Assembly: GCA_900550635.1 (NCBI GenBank)
Contig: URSZ01000076.1
Coordinates: forward strand, 1 to 11,549
Direction of reading: 5' to 3'
Source of the DNA: an uncultured Prevotella sp.
GTDB lineage: Bacteria > Bacteroidota > Bacteroidia > Bacteroidales > Bacteroidaceae
Length of the DNA: 11,549 nt
A program made the position numbers and the translations under genes. The notes under the pieces were generated by a model. That model saw only the letters and a list, made by a program, of their open reading frames with translations. It did not search any database and was not told the origin of the DNA. This document shows positions 6,640 to 11,549 of this stretch, piece by piece; within the stretch, counting starts at the first letter, position 1; each line of letters starts with the position of its first letter.

Positions 6640-7320
6640 TTATTTGCTTACCGTTGCGCGCTCGATGTATTTGTCTATCTCTTGCTGTATTGCGCTTTGT
6701 ACGTATTCGTCCTTAACTTGCTGGTAAATGCTTATGGCTTCGTCGTATTTTTTCTGTGCTTCGAGCACTTCGCCTGCTTTTACCAGGAACACGGGCGACA
6801 GCGAGTTGTTGTCGGCCGTTGCAGCAGCCTTCTTGAAGTATTCCACAGCCTTGTCGGGCTGGTTGAGGGCAGCGTAGCAGTCGCCCATTGCGCCAATGGC
6901 TTCGGCTTCAATCATGGCGTCGCCTGCGGTGTCGTATTCCTCAAGGTATTTCAGTGCGTCCTGGGGTTTGTCCATGTGGGCAAACGATATTCCTACGTAA
7001 AGGTTGGCCAGGTTGCCCGACTTTGTGCTGCTGTATTGCTTTGCAATCGACAGGAAACCGGGAAAACCGGCTCCGTCTCCGTTTATTGCTTTCTGGAAGT
7101 CGCCTCCGGCAAAGTATTCCTGCCCTTTGGCCATGAGCGTTGCGGCTTTCTCCTCGCGCGGTTGCGATACGAAACGGTTGTAAAGCAGCACGCCGGCTAT
7201 TATTACTATTATTGCGGCTACCACAATAATTATTTTGTTTTTCTGTTTGATTAAGAACGCCTCTGAACGGTTCAGAGCGTCGTTTGCGTTGAATGTGTTA
7301 TTATTCGCTTGGTTTGCCAT
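6640..7320 (-). CDS. Membrane-anchored tetratricopeptide repeat protein
   Basis: A 226-residue protein with a short, Asn-rich cytoplasmic N-terminus, one membrane segment (about residues 30-47, IIIVVAAIIVIIAGVLLY) and a C-terminal region of about four TPR-like helix pairs (about 57-78, 104-130, 138-167 and 175-205). The layout resembles YfgM-like proteins, where the TPR part is extracytoplasmic and binds other proteins, but no specific partner is shown here. The ATG at 7320 is preferred over a frame-open start at 7467. The extra 49 residues would be rich in Lys/Arg and unlike the family, and a good -7 box lies at 7371-7378 inside that extension. It is the first gene of the minus-strand ribH transcript and is divergent from recF. 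Confidence 0.87.
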   Translation of the reverse strand: MANQANNNTFNANDALNRSEAFLIKQKNKIIIVVAAIIVIIAGVLLYNRFVSQPREEKAATLMAKGQEYFAGGDFQKAINGDGAGFPGFLSIAKQYSSTKSGNLANLYVGISFAHMDKPQDALKYLEEYDTAGDAMIEAEAIGAMGDCYAALNQPDKAVEYFKKAAATADNNSLSPVFLVKAGEVLEAQKKYDEAISIYQQVKDEYVQSAIQQEIDKYIERATVSK

Positions 7321-7370
7321 TTCGGTAATGTGATATACTTTATTTTCTTTGTTGCCCGTTATAAGCGGCA

Positions 7371-7378
7371 CAAAATTA
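7371..7378 (-). promoter_or_regulatory. Bacteroidetes-type -7 box for the TPR-ribH transcript
   Basis: On the minus strand the site reads TAATTTTG, matching the TAnnTTTG consensus, 50 bases upstream of the ATG at 7320. A TTTC sequence lies near the -33 position, one base from the TTTG consensus. This supports 7320 as the TPR start. The rest of the 186-base divergent gap to recF shows only a weaker candidate for recF, TATACTTG near 7421-7428. Confidence 0.55.
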
Positions 7379-7506
7379 GTCTTTTCGTTTAATACGGTGA
7401 AATTTTTCCGCGCTTTTTTTATACTTGCGCCGGCTTTTGGCCTTTTTAACGGCACGATGTAAAGCAAAAAAGGATTATCTTCGCCGTTGCAAAATAATTC
7501 AGTAAC

Positions 7507-8604
7507 ATGGTAATATCTTCACTGTCCGTAATCAATTATAAGAATATAGCGCAAGCCGATTTGGCTTTTTCGCCAAAGATTAACTGTTTCATCGGCTCGA
7601 ATGGCGAGGGAAAGACAAACCTGCTCGACGCTGTTTATTACCTTTCGTTCTGCCGGAGCAGCAATACCCCTCTGGATGCGCAGGTGGTCAGGCATGAGCA
7701 GGATAGTATGGCAATACAGGGCGTTTATATGGACGACGACGGGAATGAAGAGGTAATCTCGGCCGGCGTGTTCCCCGGCAAACGCAAGCGTTTCTGCCGT
7801 AACCGCAAGCCTTACCAGCGCCTGGCCGAGCACATCGGGCTTGTGCCGCTGGTAATGGTTTCGCCGCAGGACAACGTGCTCGTTACGGGTGGGGGCGAGG
7901 AACGCCGCAAGTTTTTGGATACGGTTATTTCGCAATATGACAATATTTATTTGGACTCGCTCATAAAATACAACCGTGCGCTCCAGCAGCGCAATGTCTT
8001 GCTGCGTGGCGAGGCCGAACCCGACCCGACGGTAATATCCATATTCGAGGAGATAATGGCCGCAGAAGGAGAAATAATCTTCTCCAAACGGCGCAGTTTC
8101 GTCGAGCTGCTTACTCCGATATTCCAGGACTATTATACAACCGTCTCGAGCGGTAAGGAAAAGGTGGAACTTGTGTACACGTCCCACTGTATGCGCGGCC
8201 CGCTGCTCGACGTCATACAGCGCGACCGTGTAAAGGACCGCATTATGGGTTATTCGCTGCATGGCATACATCGCGACGAGCTCGACATGCGCCTTGACGG
8301 CTATCCCATACGCCGCGAAGGCTCGCAAGGGCAGGCCAAGTCGTTCCTCGTGGCTCTGAAGTTCGCACAGCTCGAACTGCTCAAGAGGGTGGGAAGGCAT
8401 ACCGTGCCTTTGCTGCTGCTCGACGACATCTTCGACAAGCTCGACGCCGGGCGAGTGGCACAGATAGTGAACCTCGTGGCGGGTGACGGCTTCGGGCAGA
8501 TATTCATAACCGACACCAACCGCGACCACCTGGACAGCATACTGGCTGCCACGCAGAGCGATTATCGGTTGTTTAACGTAAAGGGCGGAGAGGTTTCGGA
8601 ATGA
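7507..8604 (+). CDS. recF: DNA replication and repair protein RecF
   Basis: An SMC/ABC-type ATPase that binds gapped DNA and, with RecO and RecR, helps load RecA at stalled forks and gaps. The 365-residue length is standard. Walker A is GSNGEGKT (30-37). The ABC-type signature is SQGQ (273-276) in REGSQGQAKSFLVALKFAQ. Walker B is PLLLLDDIFDKLD (301-313), followed by the D-loop region. The N-terminus, ISSLSVINYKNIAQADLAFS, is typical of the family and starts at the ATG. The last codon and stop overlap the start of the next gene (ATGA at 8601-8604), so the two are translationally coupled. In several bacteria recF lies next to dnaA/dnaN; neither is visible here, as is common in Bacteroidetes. 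Confidence 0.97.
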   Translation: MVISSLSVINYKNIAQADLAFSPKINCFIGSNGEGKTNLLDAVYYLSFCRSSNTPLDAQVVRHEQDSMAIQGVYMDDDGNEEVISAGVFPGKRKRFCRNRKPYQRLAEHIGLVPLVMVSPQDNVLVTGGGEERRKFLDTVISQYDNIYLDSLIKYNRALQQRNVLLRGEAEPDPTVISIFEEIMAAEGEIIFSKRRSFVELLTPIFQDYYTTVSSGKEKVELVYTSHCMRGPLLDVIQRDRVKDRIMGYSLHGIHRDELDMRLDGYPIRREGSQGQAKSFLVALKFAQLELLKRVGRHTVPLLLLDDIFDKLDAGRVAQIVNLVAGDGFGQIFITDTNRDHLDSILAATQSDYRLFNVKGGEVSE

Positions 8605-8891
8605 GGCGCAAGAACACAGAACAGATAGACTGTATATTGAACCGCTTCCTGCGCAATGAAGGCCTGGAAACGCCGCTCAACGAATACCGCCTTGTAAACG
8701 CGTGGAGCGAGGTGATGGGCGCGGCCGTGGCGCGTTATACCGGAAAAGTGTATATCTACAACCGCACGCTTTATGTCGAACTGCTCTCGCCGGCATTGCG
8801 CTCCAATCTTTTCATGCGCCGCGTTGAACTTGTGCGCCGCCTCAACGCTTATGTCAACGCCGATGTCATTTCCGACGTAAGGTTCATTTGA
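8601..8891 (+). CDS. DUF721 (DciA-like) protein
   Basis: A small basic protein of 96 residues from the DUF721 family. Family features are the N-terminal helix, the conserved tryptophan in LVNAWSEVMGAAVARYT (31-47), and the strand-helix pattern TLYVELLSPALRSNLFM ending in a short LNAYVNADVISDVRF segment. In Proteobacteria and Actinobacteria some DUF721 proteins (DciA) load or regulate the replicative helicase DnaB. Whether this shorter Bacteroidetes form does the same is an inference. Its 4-bp overlap with recF (ATGA) implies coupled translation and fits a role in DNA replication or repair. It ends at the terminator hairpin at 8904-8935. Confidence 0.85.
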   Translation: MRRKNTEQIDCILNRFLRNEGLETPLNEYRLVNAWSEVMGAAVARYTGKVYIYNRTLYVELLSPALRSNLFMRRVELVRRLNAYVNADVISDVRFI

Positions 8892-8896
8892 AAAGC

Positions 8897-8940
8897 AAAA
8901 AACGCTCCAGGCCTGCTTCAATACAAGCCGGGAGCATTGT
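8897..8940. terminator. Hairpin terminator between converging genes
   Basis: GCTCC (8904-8908) pairs with GGAGC (8931-8935). An inner stem, either GGC/GCC or GCTT/AAGC, adds to it, with mismatches. On the minus strand the hairpin is followed by GTTTTTTG, a good T tract, so it should mainly end the minus-strand transcript from the 9013-9768 gene. The plus-strand tail, ATTGTTATG, is weaker but may help end recF-DUF721 transcription. Confidence 0.65.
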
Positions 8941-9012
8941 TATGTCATTCCATTTACGATAATGGCCGTGCTGCTACCTGTTGCAACGGTCATGGCGTTG
9001 TTCTCATTTACG

Positions 9013-9768
9013 TTATTTGGCCAAGTATTTCTTGCCGTTCTTGATGTAAATGCCGTGCTCGGGCGGGGCTGGGAGTCTTATGCCAGACAGGTCGTAAATG
9101 GCACCGTCGCCTTTCTCTTCGTCAACCTCTACTTCCTCAATGCCCACGAGACCGCTACCTCCCTGGTACTTGTTTGAGTTCATGATTTTTTTCACGAAGT
9201 AGTCGATTCCGGGGATGTCATCCGCGCTGTTAATCTTCTCGAATTCCTCTTTCAGCACGGAGTGCACGTCTTCGATAGTAGTCTCCACGTTAAGAATTTC
9301 GAGTCTTACCTGGAACGCCGAGTCGATGGCGTTGAAATCATTGTAAACTTTGCTTTCCTCGATGAACTCAGCCATCATGGCCCGCAGTGTCGCGTCGTCC
9401 ACAACGACTGGTTCTTTGCTGCCCTCGTCCTCGTCGGGAACTGCGGGAGTTTCAACCGACCCCGTGTCGGGCGTTTCCACCATAGTGGTGTCGATTTCCG
9501 TGAACGGTACATCAGCGTTAGGCTTTAAGGTAACGGAGGCCGTGTCGCCGTCTGTTGCAAAGTTTGCGGTGTCAAGTTCTGCAACATTGCCGGTGGTTAT
9601 GTCCGTTAATGGTTTGTCAGCGTCCGGTTTCACGGTAACGGAGGCCGTGTCGCCGTCCAGCGCCTGTGAGAATGCCTTGACAGGAGCGCCGCACAACATG
9701 CCAACAAGCATTATGGCCAATGCCATAATGAAAGATTTGTTTGATGTCGTCCTTTTCATGATTCCCAT
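9013..9768 (-). CDS. Secreted protein with internal duplication and Bacteroidetes C-terminal motif
   Basis: A 251-residue protein that I cannot place in a named family. It has a signal peptide (hydrophobic FIMALAIMLVGMLCGAPVKA, about 13-32). An acidic, Thr-rich linker follows, with two copies of a 35-residue unit starting DGDTASVT at residues 38 and 73. A Pro/Glu/Asp-rich stretch (about 98-123) leads to a helical middle region (about 124-200). The protein ends with YDLSGIRLPAPPEHGIYIKNGKKYLAK-type sequence (two parts: YDLSGIRL and HGIYIKNGKKY), a C-terminal motif common in exported Bacteroides/Prevotella proteins. Two starts are possible, 9768 and 9759 (MKRTT); the second gives a more typical signal peptide. 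Function is unknown; a cell-surface or periplasmic role is inferred. Confidence 0.8.
   Translation of the reverse strand: MGIMKRTTSNKSFIMALAIMLVGMLCGAPVKAFSQALDGDTASVTVKPDADKPLTDITTGNVAELDTANFATDGDTASVTLKPNADVPFTEIDTTMVETPDTGSVETPAVPDEDEGSKEPVVVDDATLRAMMAEFIEESKVYNDFNAIDSAFQVRLEILNVETTIEDVHSVLKEEFEKINSADDIPGIDYFVKKIMNSNKYQGGSGLVGIEEVEVDEEKGDGAIYDLSGIRLPAPPEHGIYIKNGKKYLAK
9529..9657. repeat. Direct repeat inside the secreted-protein gene
   Basis: A 24-base sequence at 9529-9552 recurs exactly at 9634-9657, 105 bases apart (35 codons in frame). The sequence between shows further, weaker similarity, so the two 35-residue protein units come from a duplication that kept the reading frame. Confidence 0.85.
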
Positions 9769-9806
9769 GTTTTAAAGTTGAACAAATTACAATTAGAATT
9801 TAATGT

Positions 9807-10490
9807 TTAAAGATTTAATAAGGTCATTTGGACACAATCATCCGTTTTGTGTCTATTACTTTTCCGTCGCAAACAAGCGAGTAAAGGTACATAGCCGGGG
9901 CGAGCCCGGAGGTTTCTATTGTTGCAGTAGTAGTGCCGCGCCCGTCGATTTGTATTGTGTCGAGCACTTTGCCCGTGAGGTCGTAGATATATATTGCGGC
10001 GTTCGACGTGTTGTCGGGTATGGTGCACGACACCTCGGTGGAGGCGTTGCAGGGATTGGGACTGTTTTGCGAGATTGACGGTTCGCCGTTTATCTTCAGT
10101 CCTGTAGAACTTTCTGCGTCTTTTGCTTCGAGCACGGTTTTCCCTTGCTTTGCATTTTCCTGTTCCAGGGTCGCAATCCTGTTGTTCAGCTCGTTTATGG
10201 TAGAAACCAAAATAGGTATCATTTCTATTTGGACCTCGTTTAACACCTCCTTCAAAAACAATAAGTTTATCATTAAGCCATAACCAGTATTTACTATCTA
10301 CAGCGATGCATGCCTTCAACACTTGTGGTACGGAAGATACCACAAAATCTTTTTTAAAGCCTAACCATGTATTTGTTTCACTCTGACTCTCACTAGCCGT
10401 AATCCACTGAGGGGTTTGAGCCATGATTAAACTCATACTCCCGGCAACAAATAAAAGCAATAATATGCAAAATGTTAAACGATATTTCAT
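9807..10490 (-). pseudogene. Alpha-L-rhamnosidase-like N-terminal fragment, out of frame after residue ~94
   Basis: The ATG at 10490 starts a signal peptide (MKYRLTFCILLLLFVAGSMS, cleavage probably after MAQ near residue 24). It is followed by PQWITASESQSETNTWLGF and the stretch IAVDSKYWLWLNDKLIVFEG ending at KRGPNRNDTYF (84-94). This resembles the N-terminal sugar-binding region of secreted alpha-L-rhamnosidases. Those enzymes are several hundred residues long; here the catalytic domain is absent. After about base 10210 the frame continues to 9807 but gives an Arg-rich, unstructured sequence, because it is reading the neighbouring T9SS-tail gene one base out of register. The gene is therefore broken. 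It starts 23 bases after the upstream beta-helix gene on the same strand, so the two were probably co-transcribed. AT-rich codons match the beta-helix gene and not the core genes. Confidence 0.75.
9824..10273 (-). pseudogene. C-terminal fragment with coiled coil and T9SS sorting domain
   Basis: This frame encodes EMIPILVSTINELNNRIA then LEQEN, a short coiled coil. Together they resemble the end of peptidase-S74/tail-fibre-like secreted proteins of Bacteroidetes. It is followed by a T9SS type A sorting domain: ISQNSPNPCN, IYIYDLTGKVLDTIQI, LAPAMYLYSLVCDGKVIDTK, ending RMIVSK. T9SS domains of this kind direct export across the outer membrane. The apparent start ATG at 10273 and the first dozen residues come from rhamnosidase DNA read in another frame; homologous sequence starts only near 10234. 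The fragment lies one base out of frame relative to the signal-peptide-bearing gene, so the sorting domain is probably not exported as such. Confidence 0.7.
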
Positions 10491-10513
10491 ACACTGGATT
10501 TTTACAATATTTA

Positions 10514-11549
10514 CTATCTTTCTATGTACGTATTATTAGAATCCTCTATTAACAAAGTATTCTGAAATTCAAATAACTTCACTTTAGAAGATCCTTTATG
10601 AATATAATATTTATTCCCTATTAAAAACACCCCCTGAGAATTCTTTATCTGCAAGATAGGAATATCCTTAGGCAATTTAAAAGTACAGTTCTTTATAAGC
10701 AATTGCGGTTTTCCTTTCTGGTCATAATTCAACGATGGACAATCCACGCATAATCCAACATACGATAAATTTTCAAACAAACAGTTTTCCACCTGCAGAA
10801 ACTGCGTTGGAGGGCCTTCTATACCTTCACTCATTAAAGCTAAGTCAAATCCCTTTCCATTATCTACAATATTGCAATTCGAAACTTTTGTAGGTTGGTG
10901 AGTCAATATAGCCCGCTGTAACTGAGTTCCAAAATTACAACGATCAATCAATGCCTTTCCAATTCCTTGCAGATATAAACACATACCTTTTGATACTCCA
11001 TCAATCTCACTGGCCAGTGTTACAATTCCTTCTCTATGATTGATAGCCTGATAATCAATAATTTTACTCATTGCCAATTGCTTTAACTCTTTCCTATCAA
11101 ATAACATGACTTCTTTACCAACACCCAAGTTGGTATTATCCGACTCATTGTCCATGTGAACAATCCTGAACCGAGATGGTGACAAAACCTCTGCAATAAC
11201 ATCTCCCGAGATTTTAATATGAATAGCATCATCCATAGTTCTCTCAAAATAACACTCCTCAATTAAAGGCTGATGTTCATTCCCTTTCAAATGTATTCCA
11301 TCGCTACAACCAGCTACAATACGGCCAGGCTTAGCTATAATCGAACATCCCCTTATCTTATGATGAGAACAACCCCTAAAAAGAAATGTCATCACCGGCG
11401 ATGCAAAAGAAGTGATATTTTCCAACACAAGATTATTTGACTCCAAAGCTTCTATACTACCCCAATTCGTAAAGAGCCACTCATTAAGCTCTTTTTTATT
11501 CTCTGCATCTTGATTCTTCAGAACATCTGGGAATGGAAATTCCACCTTC
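10514..11549 (-). CDS. Right-handed parallel beta-helix protein, GH110/pectate-lyase-like fold (5' partial)
   Basis: The frame is open to the window edge. The first possible start inside is a GTG at 11545, preceded by an in-frame lysine codon, so the true start lies outside. At least 345 residues are visible. The sequence shows short beta-helix rungs with repeated I-x-N/x-C patterns (HHKIRGCSII, LIEECYFERTMDDAIHI, KALIDRCNFG, KVSNCNIVDN, FLQVENCLFENLSYVGLCV, LLIKNCTFKL). The block SDGIHLKGN (81-89) then MDDAIHIK (104-111) puts acidic residues on one face, as in carbohydrate-active beta-helix enzymes including GH110 galactosidases. The exact substrate is unknown. Its neighbour is an alpha-L-rhamnosidase fragment, which suggests a plant- or host-glycan degradation cluster. 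The gene is markedly AT-rich compared with the rest of the window. Confidence 0.75.
   Translation of the reverse strand, partial: KVEFPFPDVLKNQDAENKKELNEWLFTNWGSIEALESNNLVLENITSFASPVMTFLFRGCSHHKIRGCSIIAKPGRIVAGCSDGIHLKGNEHQPLIEECYFERTMDDAIHIKISGDVIAEVLSPSRFRIVHMDNESDNTNLGVGKEVMLFDRKELKQLAMSKIIDYQAINHREGIVTLASEIDGVSKGMCLYLQGIGKALIDRCNFGTQLQRAILTHQPTKVSNCNIVDNGKGFDLALMSEGIEGPPTQFLQVENCLFENLSYVGLCVDCPSLNYDQKGKPQLLIKNCTFKLPKDIPILQIKNSQGVFLIGNKYYIHKGSSKVKLFEFQNTLLIEDSNNTYIER

Noticed and set aside
7321..7467. 49-residue N-terminal extension of the TPR protein
   Set aside because: It contains the -7 promoter box at 7371-7378, and its translation is unlike the family; MANQ at 7320 is the better start.
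7519..8529. 336-codon minus-strand reading frame opposite recF
   Set aside because: It mirrors recF in the opposite frame, shows no domain or signal, and recF has complete Walker and signature motifs.

Overview
The window looks like a chromosomal segment of a Bacteroidales bacterium (Bacteroides/Prevotella/Muribaculaceae-like). The evidence is a type IX secretion (T9SS) C-terminal sorting tail, genes without Shine-Dalgarno sites, promoter boxes of the Bacteroidetes TAnnTTTG type, a lysyl-tRNA synthetase with a C-terminal extension, and recF next to a DUF721 gene. Genus cannot be fixed from this sequence alone.

Layout. (1) 3-4408, plus strand: a tightly spaced run of lysS (5' end outside the window), gpsA, pgi and a HAD phosphatase/phosphomutase gene, ending at a strong hairpin terminator at 4411-4440. 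(2) 4465-5496, minus strand: a Gtf3-like sugar transferase that converges on the same terminator. (3) 5497-5933: a non-coding stretch with a 21-bp-period array of dyad repeats (5704-5766). (4) 5934-6016, minus strand: tRNA-Tyr(GTA) followed at once by a perfect 17-bp terminator hairpin. (5) 6122-7320, minus strand: a membrane-anchored TPR protein and ribH. (6) 7507-8891, plus strand, divergent from (5): recF overlapping a DUF721/DciA-like gene by 4 bp. (7) 9013-9768, minus strand: a secreted protein with an internal duplication, converging on a terminator near 8904-8935. (8) 9824-10490, minus strand: a broken chimeric locus in which the start of an alpha-L-rhamnosidase-like gene runs out of frame into the T9SS tail of another protein. 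(9) 10514-11549, minus strand: an AT-rich right-handed beta-helix protein, 5' end outside the window.

How the genes work together. Regions 1-6 are core housekeeping: protein synthesis (lysS, tRNA-Tyr), phospholipid precursor and glycolysis (gpsA, pgi), riboflavin (ribH), and DNA repair/replication (recF, DUF721). Regions 8-9 look like the edge of an acquired carbohydrate-degradation cluster. Composition changes sharply near 10210, exactly where the reading frame breaks.

I see no CRISPR array, insertion sequence or obvious defence system. The most interesting features are the chimeric junction near 10210-10234, the 21-bp operator-like array at 5704-5766, and the terminator-like hairpin inside the first codons of the HAD gene (3716-3754).
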